Source: Coprococcus sp. (GTDB taxonomy: Bacteria; Bacillota; Clostridia; Lachnospirales; Lachnospiraceae). From it: 64,000 nucleotides of DNA. The first letter of the stretch is position 1, and every line of letters starts with the position of its first letter. The notes under the pieces are model-generated. The model ran no database searches, was not told the origin of the DNA, and was given only the letters and a program-made list of their open reading frames with translations. The stretch lies in contig JAGBHU010000008.1 in the NCBI GenBank assembly GCA_017935345.1, positions 186,001 to 250,000 of the forward strand, written 5' to 3'. The position numbers and the translations under genes were made by a program. Below are positions 25,166 through 35,936 of this stretch, piece by piece.

Positions 25166-25482
25166 ATGAACCAACAAAATATAGGTCTATTAATTGCGAC
25201 AAAACGAAGAGAACAAAACCTTACACAAGAGCAACTTGCAGAAAAAATCAGAGTGTCAAATAAGACTGTCTCTAAGTGGGAAACAGGAAAGGTTATGCCG
25301 TTGTTGAATTGTTATGTGAGGTACTAAACATTTCTGTTAGCGAATTGATTGCAGGCAGAGAAAAAGCACCCGATGCTAATAATTCATCCTACGAAGAAGA
25401 CATGGCATTATTGTCGTATAAAATAGAACAGTTAGAAAACTACAAAACTCTCAATTGGAATCAAGTAAAACAGTTAAAATAG
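25166..25482 (+). pseudogene. XRE-family regulator broken by a frameshift
   Basis: The frame from ATG 25166 (AGGAGGGC upstream) encodes a normal XRE helix-turn-helix (LIATKRREQNLTQEQLAEKI, VSNKTVSKWETGK). It shifts near 25290-25300 and ends at 25327. The correct continuation is in another frame, with VELLCEVLNISVSELIAGRE at 25292-25380 and a stop at 25482. The linker codons between GK and VELL appear to have lost one base. The C-terminal domain is also short, so the gene is dead or makes only the DNA-binding half. Confidence 0.75.
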
Positions 25483-25637
25483 GAATATCATTCGGCAGTG
25501 TTCTTGCAATAGTTATCAGTTATACACAATGGCACTCGATTGGGCGGGCAATAATTCAACAGAGGGACTGTGCCCCTCTGATTACATAGAAATCCCCAGC
25601 TTGTCTGTCGGAAATCTTGCTAAAGGAGAGGATGCCA

Positions 25638-25733
25638 ATGCTGACTATTGAAGGTCTGATTGCAGTTATCAGCTTATGCTTGACTGCTTTTGGGCTTGGA
25701 TATGCCATCGGAAGCAATAAGACACAAAAATAG
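25638..25733 (+). CDS. 31-aa holin-like toxin peptide
   Basis: ATG at 25638 after AAAGGAGAGGATGCCA opens a 31-codon frame: MLTIEGLIAVISLCLTAFGL then GYAIGSNKTQK. A single hydrophobic helix with a short basic tail, of the kind annotated as putative holin-like toxin on Firmicutes mobile elements. In the better-studied cases these are type I toxins repressed by an antisense RNA. A terminator overlaps the stop codon. I see no confirmed antisense gene, but the sequence after the terminator is the expected place. Confidence 0.6.
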   Translation: MLTIEGLIAVISLCLTAFGLGYAIGSNKTQK

Positions 25734-25765
25734 CCGCCCTGTCTGGTAAACTAAGCGGCATTTTT
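25733..25765 (+). terminator. Terminator of the holin-like toxin gene
   Basis: GCCGC at 25733-25737 pairs with GCGGC at 25755-25759, followed by ATTTTT. Confidence 0.65.
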
Positions 25766-26042
25766 GTTAAACTAATTTACTTGGGCTGACCGTCTATCGG
25801 TAGCACCTTTTCTATCATTAGATTAACACTATGTATCTCATATGTCAAAGAATTTTCTCCAACGAATAGCCAAATTTGCTGGAGTTTTTGTTTTTGGCAC
25901 TGTTTTGGCACCGCTAACCCTAATCACATTGTTGCAAAGATGTAATAAGACTCTCGAGAAAACTCTCGAAAATGCCTAAGCGCACCTCCATTCCGCTCCG
26001 CTACATGTCGGTCACGGCATTCGCTAAATGCCTATAAATACA
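25766..26042. other. Non-coding boundary of the element debris
   Basis: No gene is supported. There is a terminator-like hairpin CTCCA...TGGAG at 25857-25884 followed by TTTTTGTTTTT, and a short inverted repeat around the two CTCTCGA copies at 25952-25970. This is the junction between mobile-element debris and the conserved tuf terminator. Confidence 0.45.
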
Positions 26043-26082
26043 AATAAAAACAGCCCCTTTCGTGCAAGCACGAGGGGCTGTT
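26043..26082 (-). terminator. Terminator of the str operon (after tuf)
   Basis: AACAGCCCCT and AGGGGCTGTT with an inner CGTGC-GCACG stem; the minus strand continues TTTTTATTTG. It is 41 bp after the tuf stop codon. Confidence 0.9.
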
Positions 26083-26123
26083 ATATTTGTATTTATGCGC
26101 TTAGCTCAAAGCTAACGTGTAGA

Positions 26124-27311
26124 TTACTCAATAATGCTAGCAACACGACCTGAACCTACTGTTCTACCACCCTCACGGATAGCGAATGTAAGACCCTGAT
26201 CCATAGCGATTGGGTGAATCAGCTCGATTGTCATTTCTACATTATCACCAGGCATGCACATCTCTGTACCAGCTGGAAGGTTACATACACCTGTTACGTC
26301 TGTTGTTCTGAAGTAGAACTGTGGACGGTAGTTGTTGAAGAATGGAGTATGACGACCACCTTCATCCTTAGTAAGAACGTAAACCTGAGCTGTGAACTTT
26401 GTATGGCAGTGAATTGTACCTGGCTTACAAAGAACCTGACCTCTTACGATATCCTCTCTCTTAATACCACGAAGAAGAGCACCGATGTTATCACCAGCCT
26501 GAGCCTCATCAAGAAGCTTTCTGAACATCTCGATACCGGTAACTGTTGTCTTCTGAACATCTTCCTTAATACCAACAATTTCAACTTCCTCGTTAAGATG
26601 AAGTGTACCAGCTTCTACTCTACCTGTAGCAACTGTACCACGACCTGTAATTGTAAATACATCCTCAACAGGCATGATAAATGGCTTATCTGTATCTCTC
26701 TGTGGGTCTGGAATATATGAATCAACAGTATCCATAAGTTCCATAATCTTATCTCCCCACTCACCGTTTGGATCCTCAAGAGCCTTAAGAGCTGAACCCT
26801 TAATGATTGGGCAATCTGTGAACTCATACTCTTCAAGCTGCTCTGTGATCTCCATCTCTACTAACTCAAGAAGCTCCTCATCGTCAACCATATCACACTT
26901 ATTCATGAATACAACGATGTAAGGAACACCTACCTGACGTGAAAGAAGGATATGCTCCTTTGTCTGAGCCATAACACCATCAGTAGCAGCAACAACAAGG
27001 ATAGCACCATCCATCTGAGCTGCACCGGTAATCATGTTCTTAACGTAGTCAGCATGTCCCGGACAGTCAACGTGTGCATAATGTCTCTTCTCTGTCTCGT
27101 ACTCTACATGAGCTGTTGAGATTGTGATACCTCTTTCTCTCTCTTCTGGAGCCTTATCAATGTTAGCGAAATCTACAGCTGCGTTACCGGCTACTCTCTC
27201 TGAAAGAACCTTTGTGATAGCTGCTGTAAGAGTTGTCTTACCGTGGTCAACGTGTCCGATTGTACCAATGTTACAATGTGGCTTGCTTCTATTAAACTTT
27301 TCCTTTGCCAT
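26124..27311 (-). CDS. tuf: Elongation factor Tu
   Basis: 395 residues, normal length. Carries aminoacyl-tRNA to the ribosomal A site as a GTP complex. Visible: P-loop GHVDHGKT (residues 18-25), switch [15 protein letters not shown] and the G5 SALK region, then domains II and III ending [17 protein letters not shown]. Last gene of the str operon, 202 bp after fusA and followed by a strong terminator. The gene is complete. Its 3' end is echoed by a short ORF at 10886-10987. The start has AAGGAGGAT upstream. Confidence 0.98.
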   Translation of the reverse strand: MAKEKFNRSKPHCNIGTIGHVDHGKTTLTAAITKVLSERVAGNAAVDFANIDKAPEERERGITISTAHVEYETEKRHYAHVDCPGHADYVKNMITGAAQMDGAILVVAATDGVMAQTKEHILLSRQVGVPYIVVFMNKCDMVDDEELLELVEMEITEQLEEYEFTDCPIIKGSALKALEDPNGEWGDKIMELMDTVDSYIPDPQRDTDKPFIMPVEDVFTITGRGTVATGRVEAGTLHLNEEVEIVGIKEDVQKTTVTGIEMFRKLLDEAQAGDNIGALLRGIKREDIVRGQVLCKPGTIHCHTKFTAQVYVLTKDEGGRHTPFFNNYRPQFYFRTTDVTGVCNLPAGTEMCMPGDNVEMTIELIHPIAMDQGLTFAIREGGRTVGSGRVASIIE

Positions 27312-27513
27312 TTTTTATAATCCTCCTTAAATTTCGTACCCCTTAGGGCTATGTTGGCTAAAATCCATTATATAGAAAATATAATATATTTTCAACCTTT
27401 TTTTATCTCTTTATACCGACAGACCAGAGGATTTTAACCCCTGCTCTCCCGGTTTTATCTATTCTATTAGATGAAAAAACAAATCTACTGTCTTTTCGTA
27501 TCAAAACAAGTTA

Positions 27514-29631
27514 TTATTTTGACTTATCAGCGATAACTTTCTCCTGAACGCTCTTTGGACACTGTGCATATCTCTCAAAGAACATTGAATAGTTACCACG
27601 ACCCTGTGTTGATGAACGGAGCTCTGTTGAGTAACCGAACATCTCTGAAAGTGGAACAAATGCTCTGACAATCTTGCCACCGCCGATATCATCCATTCCT
27701 TCAATCTGTCCTCTCTTGGCATTGATGCTTCCGATTACATCACCTAAGTATTCCTCAGGCATTGTAACCTCAACCTTCATGATAGGCTCAAGAAGAACCG
27801 GATTTGCCTTAGCCATAGCATCCTTAAATGCCATAGAACCGGCAATGTGGAATGCCATTTCTGAAGAATCGACTTCATGGTATGAACCATCGTATACATT
27901 TGCATGTACACCAAGAACAGGATATCCGCCAAGAATACCGGCCTTAGCAGCCTCTTCAATACCCTCACCAACAGCCGGAATGTATTCCTTCGGAATAGCT
28001 CCACCAACGACTGTTGACTCGAACTTGAATGTCTCTTCGCCGTTTGGATCCATTGGCTCAAACTTAACCTTACAATGACCGTACTGACCACGACCACCTG
28101 ACTGCTTCGCATACTTGCTGTCAACGTCAACTGCCTTTGTGATTGTCTCTTTGTAAGCAACCTGAGGAGCACCTACGTTCGCCTCAACCTTAAACTCACG
28201 AAGGAGACGGTCAACAATAACCTCAAGATGAAGCTCACCCATACCGGCAATAATTGTCTGTCCTGTTTCTTTATCTGTATGAGCTCTGAAAGTAGGATCT
28301 TCTTCAGCAAGCTTAGCAAGTGCCTCGCCCATCTTGCCCTGATCATTCTTTGTCTTAGGCTCAATTGCAAGCTCAATAACCGGCTCAGGGAATTCCATAG
28401 ACTCCAGAATAACCGGATGCTGTTCATCACAAATTGTATCACCTGTTGTTGTAAGCTTGAAACCTACGGCAGCTGCGATATCACCTGAATAAACCTTATC
28501 AATTTCATTACGTGAATTTGCATGCATCTGTACGATACGTCCTACACGCTCTTTCTTATCCTTTGTCGCATTGAGTACATATGAACCTGAGTTCAAGGTA
28601 CCTGAATAAACTCTGAAGAATGCTAACTTACCTACAAATGGGTCAGTCATAATCTTAAATGCCAATGCTGAGAACGGCTCATCATCTGAAGAATGACGAA
28701 CAACCTCATTACCATCAGGATCAACACCTGTAATATCAGGAATGTCTGTTGGAGCAGGCATATACTCGATAACACCATCAAGCATCTTCTGAACACCCTT
28801 GTTCTTATAAGCAGAACCAAGGAATACAGGAACAGCCTCACAAGCTATCGTACCCTTACGAAGAGCAGCCTTCATATCTGCTACGGAAGGTTCTTCCCCT
28901 TCAAGATACTGCATCATTAAATCATCATCTAACTCGCAAATCTTCTCAACAAGGTTCTCATGCCACTTGTCAGCAAGCTCTTTTAAATCATCAGGGATTG
29001 CCGTAATTTCAATGTCTTCGCCCTTGTCATCTTTATAATAGTAAGCTTCCATCTCGAATAAGTCGATAAGACCAATGAAATCAGCCTCTTTACCGATTGG
29101 AATCTGTACCGGAATTGCATTTTTGCCCAAACGATCAATAATTGTCTGAACTGAGTAGAAAAAGTCTGCACCCATTTTATCCATCTTGTTGATGAATGCC
29201 ATACGAGGTACATTGTATGTGTCAGCCTGACGCCATACATTTTCTGACTGAGGCTCTACACCAGCCTTTGCGTCAAATACACCAACAGCACCGTCAAGTA
29301 CACGAAGTGAACGCTCTACCTCAACAGTAAAGTCAACGTGTCCCGGAGTATCAATGATGTTGATTCTGTGCTCTAAAGCACCAGCCTTTGGTTTGTGATG
29401 ATCCTCTAATGTCCAGTGGCAGGTTGTTGCAGCGGAAGTAATTGTAATACCTCTCTCCTGCTCCTGTACCATCCAGTCCATGGTAGCTGTACCATCATGA
29501 GTATCACCAATTTTATAGTTAACACCGGTATAGTATAAGATTCTCTCTGTAAGAGTTGTCTTACCAGCATCGATATGAGCCATAATACCAATGTTTCTTG
29601 TTCTATCCAATGGATATTCTCTCTGAGCCAA
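27514..29631 (-). CDS. fusA: Elongation factor G
   Basis: 705 residues. GTPase that drives translocation of tRNA and mRNA. P-loop AHIDAGKT near residues 16-23, switch [14 protein letters not shown]; domain IV loop region (GGRGQYGH) and the C-terminal [19 protein letters not shown] are intact. Third gene of the str operon, 39 bp after rpsG. Normal length and start (AGGAGGAAAATCCG). Confidence 0.98.
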   Translation of the reverse strand: MAQREYPLDRTRNIGIMAHIDAGKTTLTERILYYTGVNYKIGDTHDGTATMDWMVQEQERGITITSAATTCHWTLEDHHKPKAGALEHRINIIDTPGHVDFTVEVERSLRVLDGAVGVFDAKAGVEPQSENVWRQADTYNVPRMAFINKMDKMGADFFYSVQTIIDRLGKNAIPVQIPIGKEADFIGLIDLFEMEAYYYKDDKGEDIEITAIPDDLKELADKWHENLVEKICELDDDLMMQYLEGEEPSVADMKAALRKGTIACEAVPVFLGSAYKNKGVQKMLDGVIEYMPAPTDIPDITGVDPDGNEVVRHSSDDEPFSALAFKIMTDPFVGKLAFFRVYSGTLNSGSYVLNATKDKKERVGRIVQMHANSRNEIDKVYSGDIAAAVGFKLTTTGDTICDEQHPVILESMEFPEPVIELAIEPKTKNDQGKMGEALAKLAEEDPTFRAHTDKETGQTIIAGMGELHLEVIVDRLLREFKVEANVGAPQVAYKETITKAVDVDSKYAKQSGGRGQYGHCKVKFEPMDPNGEETFKFESTVVGGAIPKEYIPAVGEGIEEAAKAGILGGYPVLGVHANVYDGSYHEVDSSEMAFHIAGSMAFKDAMAKANPVLLEPIMKVEVTMPEEYLGDVIGSINAKRGQIEGMDDIGGGKIVRAFVPLSEMFGYSTELRSSTQGRGNYSMFFERYAQCPKSVQEKVIADKSK

Positions 29632-29670
29632 CGGATTTTCCTCCTTTTATTATTACTATGGCAGCACAGA

Positions 29671-30141
29671 TTAGAATCTGTAATGAGCAAACGCCTTGTT
29701 TGCCTCTGCCATCTTGTGCATATCTTCTTTTCTCTTTACAGATGCGCCTGTATTGTTCGCTGCATCCATAATCTCTTTTGCGAGCCTCTCTTCCATGGTC
29801 TTCTCGCTTCTGGCACGTGAAAATGTTGTCAGCCAACGAAGTCCGAGAGCCTGTCTTCTATCTGGTCTTACATCGATAGGTACCTGATATGTTGCACCAC
29901 CGATACGTCTTGCTTTAACCTCAAGTAAAGGCATGATATTGTTCATAGCCTCTTCAAATACCTCTAAAGCATCCTTACCAGTCTCATTTGCGATACGCTC
30001 AAATGCACCGTAAACGATTTTCTGGGCTACACCCTTCTTACCATCTAACATAATGTTATTGATAAGCTTAGTAACCACTTTATTGTTATAAATCGGATCC
30101 GCTAATACGTCTCTTTTTGCGATATGTCCTTTACGTGGCAC
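29671..30141 (-). CDS. rpsG: 30S ribosomal protein S7
   Basis: 156 residues. Binds the 3' major domain of 16S rRNA and starts assembly of the small-subunit head. Typical N-terminus [18 protein letters not shown] and C-terminal helices ([20 protein letters not shown]). Second gene of the operon, 153 bp after rpsL. That gap is longer than usual and may hold regulatory RNA, but I see no clear structure in it. Confidence 0.97.
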   Translation of the reverse strand: MPRKGHIAKRDVLADPIYNNKVVTKLINNIMLDGKKGVAQKIVYGAFERIANETGKDALEVFEEAMNNIMPLLEVKARRIGGATYQVPIDVRPDRRQALGLRWLTTFSRARSEKTMEERLAKEIMDAANNTGASVKRKEDMHKMAEANKAFAHYRF

Positions 30142-30294
30142 GGTTCTTCCCTCCTTAATATATTTTTATTAATTCTTCGGTACTCACATTTTATTTCAAA
30201 TGTGTTCGTGCTGTTATCTGTCTTAATGTCTATCTATCATGAAAACATTACCTGACCTGACCAGCACATTTTGGAATGATTGTTCCCGTATGAT

Positions 30295-30714
30295 TTATTT
30301 TGCATCCTTTGGACGCTTAGCACCATACTTAGAACGAGCCTGACGTCTCTTTGCTACACCTGCTGTATCAAGAGTACCTCTGATAATGTGGTATCTTGTA
30401 CCAGGTAAGTCCTTTACTCTACCACCACGGATAAGAACAACGCTATGCTCCTGAAGGTTGTGACCTTCACCCGGAATATAACTTGTAACCTCGATACCGT
30501 TTGAAAGACGTACTCTGGCAATCTTTCTAAGAGCTGAGTTAGGCTTCTTAGGAGTAGCTGTCTTAACTGCTGTACAAACACCACGCTTCTGTGGTGAGCT
30601 TGATTCGATAGGCTTCTTCTTAAGTGAGTTAAAGCTTCTCTGAAGAGCTGGTGCAGTTGACTTCTTTTCTACTGTCTGTCTTCCCTTTCTAACTAACTGG
30701 TTAAATGTAGGCAT
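30295..30714 (-). CDS. rpsL: 30S ribosomal protein S12
   Basis: 139 residues. Decoding-centre protein. Carries the wild-type lysines in the two streptomycin loops ([11 protein letters not shown] and [13 protein letters not shown]). First gene of the str operon, under the promoter at 30784-30812. Normal length and start (GGAGGTGAAAAC upstream). Confidence 0.98.
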   Translation of the reverse strand: MPTFNQLVRKGRQTVEKKSTAPALQRSFNSLKKKPIESSSPQKRGVCTAVKTATPKKPNSALRKIARVRLSNGIEVTSYIPGEGHNLQEHSVVLIRGGRVKDLPGTRYHIIRGTLDTAGVAKRRQARSKYGAKRPKDAK

Positions 30715-30783
30715 GTTTTCACCTCCTATTTCAAAATTTTAATACGAAAAGCATGCATTAAGCAGATTAACGTATGCTTTGTT

Positions 30784-30812
30784 ATTATATTCTTTAGATT
30801 TTTATATGTCAA
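30784..30812 (-). promoter_or_regulatory. Consensus promoter of the rpsL-rpsG-fusA-tuf operon
   Basis: Minus strand: TTGACA, 17 bp, TATAAT; both hexamers match the consensus exactly. The -10 box is about 70 bp before the rpsL start. Confidence 0.9.
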
Positions 30813-30851
30813 CACCCTATTTTTATAAATTTCTTTATCTATTCAAAGTTT

Positions 30852-31163
30852 TTACATCTGTCTGTTAATAAACTCCATAATAGAAGCCTTCGGCTGGAAG
30901 CCAACCGTTCTGTCAGCCACCTTTCCATCCTTCATGATAATAAGCGCCGGAACACTCTGAACATCATACTGCATTGCAAGCTTCATGTTCTCATCCACAT
31001 CGGCATTATAAAATTCCGCTTTTCCGGCCAAATCTTCAGAAATCTCCTCCAATACAGGCTCCAGCATCCTGCACGGACCACACCATGTAGCGGAAAAATC
31101 CACCACCGCAAGCTTTGCCTTCGTTGCTTCATCCATATTATTATTTACAATCTTTTTAATCAT
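30852..31163 (-). CDS. trxA: Thioredoxin
   Basis: 103 residues. Reduces disulphides in cytosolic proteins. Active site W-C28-G-P-C31 (SATWCGPCRML), conserved cis-proline region VQSVPALIIM and the C-terminal helix. Two bases after the thioredoxin-reductase-like gene, which should reduce it. The pair forms a small unit between rpoC and rpsL with its own promoter. Confidence 0.95.
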   Translation of the reverse strand: MIKKIVNNNMDEATKAKLAVVDFSATWCGPCRMLEPVLEEISEDLAGKAEFYNADVDENMKLAMQYDVQSVPALIIMKDGKVADRTVGFQPKASIMEFINRQM

Positions 31164-31165
31164 TT

Positions 31166-32041
31166 CTACATCTCCTTTTCTTTATCATGTCTATTTATCT
31201 TGTCCAAATAATTTACCGCCGAAAGGGCTGCAACATTGCCTTGCCCGGCTGCCTTTATATATTGATAAGGCTTTCCCGTGATATCTCCACATGCAAAGCA
31301 TCCCGGAATATTGGTCTCCATCTGCATATTTACCAAAATATGATTCCTATCTGTTGTTACCCCCGGCACCAATCGGTCAGGTGCAATGCTGTCTCTCAAA
31401 ACAAATACACCATCCGTTTCATAGCTTTTGCCAGTCGTCTTAAGCCCTGTCACCTTATTATCCCCTACGATTTCAATAACGGCTTCTTTTCTGACAATAA
31501 CCTTTTCTGACACCCTTATATCCGCATGATACATAGGAAAATAATATACCTTCTCTGCTATTTCGGCGAGAAAATCCGCCTCGGCTTCATATTCTGGCTG
31601 ATATCCAATGACTGCTACGGTCTTATTCTTATATAATGAAGCATCACATGTAGCACAATAGCTTACACCCCTGCCAAGAAATTCTTTCTCTCCGGAAATG
31701 GCTTTCCCGTGTAAGATGCCTGTTGCAAGTATGACAGCATGCGCTTCATACATATCTTTGTCGGTTTGTATGCCAAAATAATTTCCCATAGCATAGACAG
31801 CAACAGCTCTTTCTTCATTGATGGAAATATTCATACATTCAAGATGTTCCAATAATTTTTCCGCCAATTCAACCCCTGTTATATCAGGAATTCCGGGATA
31901 ATTCTGTATCTGATGCGCTTTGTTGATCTTATCACTAAGCTTTCTGCTTCCGATGAATAAAATACTTTTATTTCGTATTTTAGACGTTATTGCCGCAGAA
32001 ATTCCTGCTGGTCCTGTTCCTAAAATGGCAATATCGTACAC
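31166..32041 (-). CDS. Thioredoxin reductase-like flavoprotein, probably not NADPH-dependent
   Basis: 291 residues from GTG (32041) after AGGAGGGAT. FAD site GTGPAGIS (8-15) and CFACGDITG near the C-terminus are intact; the redox pair is C129-A-T-C132. The second nucleotide-binding site is not: where NADPH-type reductases have G-G-G-D-S-A, this has VAVIGYQPEYEAEAD, and the H-R-R-R phosphate motif is replaced by YYFPMYHADIRV. Clostridial ferredoxin-dependent (FFTR) reductases and deazaflavin-dependent archaeal ones show this kind of loss. It should reduce the adjacent thioredoxin using ferredoxin or another donor. Confidence 0.8.
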   Translation of the reverse strand: MYDIAILGTGPAGISAAITSKIRNKSILFIGSRKLSDKINKAHQIQNYPGIPDITGVELAEKLLEHLECMNISINEERAVAVYAMGNYFGIQTDKDMYEAHAVILATGILHGKAISGEKEFLGRGVSYCATCDASLYKNKTVAVIGYQPEYEAEADFLAEIAEKVYYFPMYHADIRVSEKVIVRKEAVIEIVGDNKVTGLKTTGKSYETDGVFVLRDSIAPDRLVPGVTTDRNHILVNMQMETNIPGCFACGDITGKPYQYIKAAGQGNVAALSAVNYLDKINRHDKEKEM

Positions 32042-32078
32042 GATTTATCCCTCCTATCAATACAAACTCTTTGATTTT

Positions 32079-32107
32079 ATTATACCCAATTCTGTATCAG
32101 AATACAA
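32079..32107 (-). promoter_or_regulatory. Promoter of the trxB-trxA pair
   Basis: Minus strand: TTGTAT, 17 bp, TATAAT, starting right after the rpoC terminator. Confidence 0.75.
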
Positions 32108-32141
32108 CAAAAGAGGTTATTGTATCAATACAATAACCTCT
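32104..32141 (-). terminator. Terminator of the rplJL-rpoBC operon
   Basis: 14-bp perfect stem (AGAGGTTATTGTAT with ATACAATAACCTCT), followed on the minus strand by TTTTGTTG. It lies about 50 bp after the rpoC stop. Confidence 0.85.
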
Positions 32142-32192
32142 CTTTAAATGTTACTAAAACAGTAATCGTATGATATTGTTATTATTCAACGG

Positions 32193-35100
32193 CTATTCGG
32201 TTACCGTCTCAACAGCTTCATCATTCTCCACAGCCTCTACAGTATCATCTGCATATTCTGCATCATCCGAAACAGTCTCTGTATCTTCGAAACCGGTTTC
32301 TTCATCATCGAAGAAGTTAATTTCTTCCATCTCTGTATCAAGCTTTACGGAACGATATCTCTTCATACCTGTACCTGCCGGTATCAGCTTACCGATAATA
32401 ACATTCTCTTTCAGACCGATAAGCGGATCAACCTTGCTCTTAATCGCAGCATCTGTCAGTACCTTTGTTGTCTCCTGGAATGAAGCTGCCGACATAAATG
32501 AATCAGTAGCTAGTGAAGCCTTTGTGATACCCAGCATAACCTGAGCACCTTCAGCAGGCTTCTTTCCTTCCGCAACAAGTCTCTCATTTGTATCCTCAAA
32601 ATCAAGAATATCAACAAGTGTACCAGGCAGATAGTTGGAATCACCGTTATCTTCTATTCTTATCTTCTTCAGCATCTGTCTGACGATAATCTCAATATGC
32701 TTATCATTGATATCAACACCCTGAAGTCTGTATACTCTCTGAACCTCACGAAGCATATAATCCTGTACGGCACGCACACCCTTAATCTTCAGGATATCAT
32801 GTGGATTTACAGAACCCTCCGTAAGCTCATCACCTGCTTCAAGCACCTGATCATCGAGTACCTTAATACGGGAACCATAAGGAATCAAATATGCCTTTGA
32901 TTCGCCTGTTTCATCATTTGTTATAACGACTTCTCTCTTCTTCTTATTGTCTCTAAGCTGAACCTTACCGCCAAATTCAGCGATAATTGCAAGGCCCTTC
33001 GGCTTTCTTGCCTCGAACAGCTCCTCAACTCTAGGAAGACCCTGTGTAATATCATCACCGGCAACACCTCCGGTATGGAAGGTTCTCATGGTAAGCTGTG
33101 TACCAGGCTCACCAATTGACTGAGCCGCAATAATGCCGGCAGCCTCACCTACCTGAACAGGAAGTCCTGTTGCCATGTTTGCACCATAACACTTGGCACA
33201 TACACCGATGTGTGACTTACATGTAAGAATCGTTCTGATTTTCAGTTTTGCGTCACGTCTTGTCGAACCGGTTTCCGGGTCAAGGAATGGCACACCATTT
33301 TCATCTACGCCCTTCTTAACGATAAGCTCCGCTCTCTTAGGTGTAACCATATGATTAACCTTAACCAGCATATTGCCGTCCTTGTCAAATACGGACTCTG
33401 CAACGTAACGGCCTGTTATTCTTTCCTGGAAGTCCTCAATAACTTCCTTACCCTCCATGAATGCTTCTACATACATTCCCGGGATAGGCTTTCCGATACT
33501 ACAATCAGGTTCTCTGATTATCAAATCCTGTGATACATCTACAAGTCTTCTTGTAAGGTATCCTGAATCGGCTGTACGAAGAGCTGTATCTGACAGACCC
33601 TTACGTGCACCATGTGCTGAAATAAAGTATTCCAGAACGTCAAGACCTTCACGGAAGTTCGACTTGATAGGCAATTCGATTGTACGACCGGTTGTATCCG
33701 CCATCAGTCCTCGCATACCTGCAAGCTGTTTAATCTGCTGGTTAGAACCACGGGCACCGGAATCAGCCATCATATAAATATTGTTATACTTGTCAAGTCC
33801 GTCAAGAAGTGCCTTGGTAAGAACCTTATCGGCTTCCTCCCATACCTTAACAACGGAAAGATATCTCTCCTCGTCTGTAAGAAGACCTCTTCTGAACTTC
33901 TTTGTAATACCGTCAACCTTGTTCTGAGCATCTGAAAGAATCTGCTTCTTTTCATCAGGAACCTTCATATCTGATATTGATACCGAAATGGCTCCTCTTG
34001 TTGAATATTTGTAGCCGATTGCCTTAACATCATCAAGAACCTCAGCAGTCTTTGTCGCACCATGCGTATTGATGCACTTGTCAAGGATTGGCTTTAACTG
34101 CTTCTTACCAACATGGAAATCAATTTCCAGCTTAAGAGCATTTTCAGGATTCTCTCTGTCTACAAAGCCCAAATCCTGTGGAATAATCTCATTAAAGAGC
34201 AATCTTCCAAGTGTTGTATCTATAATTCCTGAAACTTCTTCTCCTGTAGCTGTCGTTACGACTCTTCTGACCTTTATCTTGGAATGAAGCGTAATCTCCT
34301 TATTCTCGTATGCAAGCAATGCTTCATTCTTTGACTTGAAGAACTTACCTTCACCGAGTGCGCCTTCTTTTTCCATCGTCAGATAGTAAATACCAAGTAC
34401 CATATCCTGTGAAGGAACGGCAACAGGTGCACCATCAGAAGGCTTCAAAAGGTTATTTGGTGAGAGCAGAAGGAATCTGCACTCAGCCTGAGCCTCAACC
34501 GTCAGCGGCAGATGGACAGCCATCTGGTCTCCATCGAAATCGGCATTGTAAGCTGTACATACAAGCGGATGAAGCTTAATCGCCTTTCCTTCTACAAGGA
34601 TAGGCTCAAATGCCTGAATACCAAGTCTGTGAAGTGTCGGGGCACGGTTCAGCATAACAGGATGCTCCTTAATAACGTTTTCAAGAACGTCCCATACCTC
34701 CGGTTCTAACTTCTCTACCATCTTTTTCGCTGCTTTTATATTATTTGCCTTTCCGCTGGCTGTAAGCTCCTTCATAACAAACGGTTTAAAGAGCTCGATA
34801 GCCATTTCCTTCGGAAGACCACACTGATATATCTTAAGCTCAGGGCCTACAACGATAACCGAACGGCCTGAGTAGTCAACTCGCTTACCCAAAAGGTTCT
34901 GACGGAAACGTCCCTGCTTACCCTTTAACATATCAGAAAGTGACTTCAGTGCTCTGTTACCAGGGCCTGTTACTGCACGTCCTCTTCTGCCGTTGTCTAT
35001 CAGGGCATCTACTGCCTCCTGAAGCATTCTCTTCTCATTTCTTACAATGATATCAGGTGCTCCAAGGTCAAGAAGCCTCTTTAAACGATTGTTTCTGTTT

Positions 35101-35918
35101 ATAATTCTTCTATAGAGGTCATTCAGGTCTGATGTTGCAAATCTGCCGCCATCAAGCTGTACCATCGGTCTGATATCCGGCGGAATAACAGGAATAACAT
35201 CCATAATCATCCATTCCGGTCTGTTTTCCGAATTTCGAAATGCTTCTACAACCTCTAATCTCTTGATAATTCTGGCACGCTTCTGTCCGCTTGAATTTGC
35301 AAGCTCTGCCTTCAGCTCTTCCCCTTCCTTATCAAGGTCTATATTTCTGAGAAGCTCCTGAATAGACTCGGCACCCATTCCTGCACGGAAAGAGCCATAA
35401 CCGAAGTCTTCTTCTGCCTTTCGATACTCCTGCTCTGTAAGCACCTGCTTCAGAGTAAGATTTGTATTTCCAGGGTCAAGCACTATATAAGAAGCAAAGT
35501 ATAATACTTTCTCAAGTACCCTTGGCGATATATCAAGAATAAGACCCATACGGGAAGGTATCCCCTTAAAATACCATATGTGTGACACAGGTGCCGCAAG
35601 CTCAATATGTCCCATACGTTCACGACGAACATTGGACTTTGTAACCTCAACTCCACATCTGTCACAAATGATACCCTTATATCTTATCTTCTTATACTTA
35701 CCACAATGACATTCCCAGTCTTTGCTAGGTCCAAATATTTTCTCACAAAACAAACCATCCTTCTCCGGCTTCAACGTTCTGTAGTTAATAGTCTCCGGCT
35801 TCTTAACCTCACCGTGTGACCATTCTCTGATTTTATCAGGAGATGCAAGTCCGATTCGAATAGCATCAAAGCTTAATGTCTGTTCCTGCTCCGGATTATC
35901 AATTTTATATTCTGGCAT
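32193..35918 (-). CDS. rpoC: RNA polymerase subunit beta'
   Basis: 1241 residues. Catalytic subunit: zinc site [19 protein letters not shown] near the N-terminus, active-site [12 protein letters not shown], trigger-loop region and a second cysteine cluster ([13 protein letters not shown]). The C-terminal 45 residues form an acidic tail ([17 protein letters not shown] and onward) not needed for catalysis. 18 bp after rpoB; the pair are co-transcribed. Length fits Clostridia. Confidence 0.98.
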   Translation of the reverse strand: MPEYKIDNPEQEQTLSFDAIRIGLASPDKIREWSHGEVKKPETINYRTLKPEKDGLFCEKIFGPSKDWECHCGKYKKIRYKGIICDRCGVEVTKSNVRRERMGHIELAAPVSHIWYFKGIPSRMGLILDISPRVLEKVLYFASYIVLDPGNTNLTLKQVLTEQEYRKAEEDFGYGSFRAGMGAESIQELLRNIDLDKEGEELKAELANSSGQKRARIIKRLEVVEAFRNSENRPEWMIMDVIPVIPPDIRPMVQLDGGRFATSDLNDLYRRIINRNNRLKRLLDLGAPDIIVRNEKRMLQEAVDALIDNGRRGRAVTGPGNRALKSLSDMLKGKQGRFRQNLLGKRVDYSGRSVIVVGPELKIYQCGLPKEMAIELFKPFVMKELTASGKANNIKAAKKMVEKLEPEVWDVLENVIKEHPVMLNRAPTLHRLGIQAFEPILVEGKAIKLHPLVCTAYNADFDGDQMAVHLPLTVEAQAECRFLLLSPNNLLKPSDGAPVAVPSQDMVLGIYYLTMEKEGALGEGKFFKSKNEALLAYENKEITLHSKIKVRRVVTTATGEEVSGIIDTTLGRLLFNEIIPQDLGFVDRENPENALKLEIDFHVGKKQLKPILDKCINTHGATKTAEVLDDVKAIGYKYSTRGAISVSISDMKVPDEKKQILSDAQNKVDGITKKFRRGLLTDEERYLSVVKVWEEADKVLTKALLDGLDKYNNIYMMADSGARGSNQQIKQLAGMRGLMADTTGRTIELPIKSNFREGLDVLEYFISAHGARKGLSDTALRTADSGYLTRRLVDVSQDLIIREPDCSIGKPIPGMYVEAFMEGKEVIEDFQERITGRYVAESVFDKDGNMLVKVNHMVTPKRAELIVKKGVDENGVPFLDPETGSTRRDAKLKIRTILTCKSHIGVCAKCYGANMATGLPVQVGEAAGIIAAQSIGEPGTQLTMRTFHTGGVAGDDITQGLPRVEELFEARKPKGLAIIAEFGGKVQLRDNKKKREVVITNDETGESKAYLIPYGSRIKVLDDQVLEAGDELTEGSVNPHDILKIKGVRAVQDYMLREVQRVYRLQGVDINDKHIEIIVRQMLKKIRIEDNGDSNYLPGTLVDILDFEDTNERLVAEGKKPAEGAQVMLGITKASLATDSFMSAASFQETTKVLTDAAIKSKVDPLIGLKENVIIGKLIPAGTGMKRYRSVKLDTEMEEINFFDDEETGFEDTETVSDDAEYADDTVEAVENDEAVETVTE

Positions 35919-35936
35919 CTTACACTATCTCCCTTC

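Noticed and set aside
25952-26010. Attachment site next to the CTCTCGA repeats
   Set aside because: The repeat is only 7 bp and no second copy was found at the other side of the debris.
27777-28172. Second frame of 131 codons inside fusA
   Set aside because: Out-of-frame reading of fusA with leucine/serine-rich composition.
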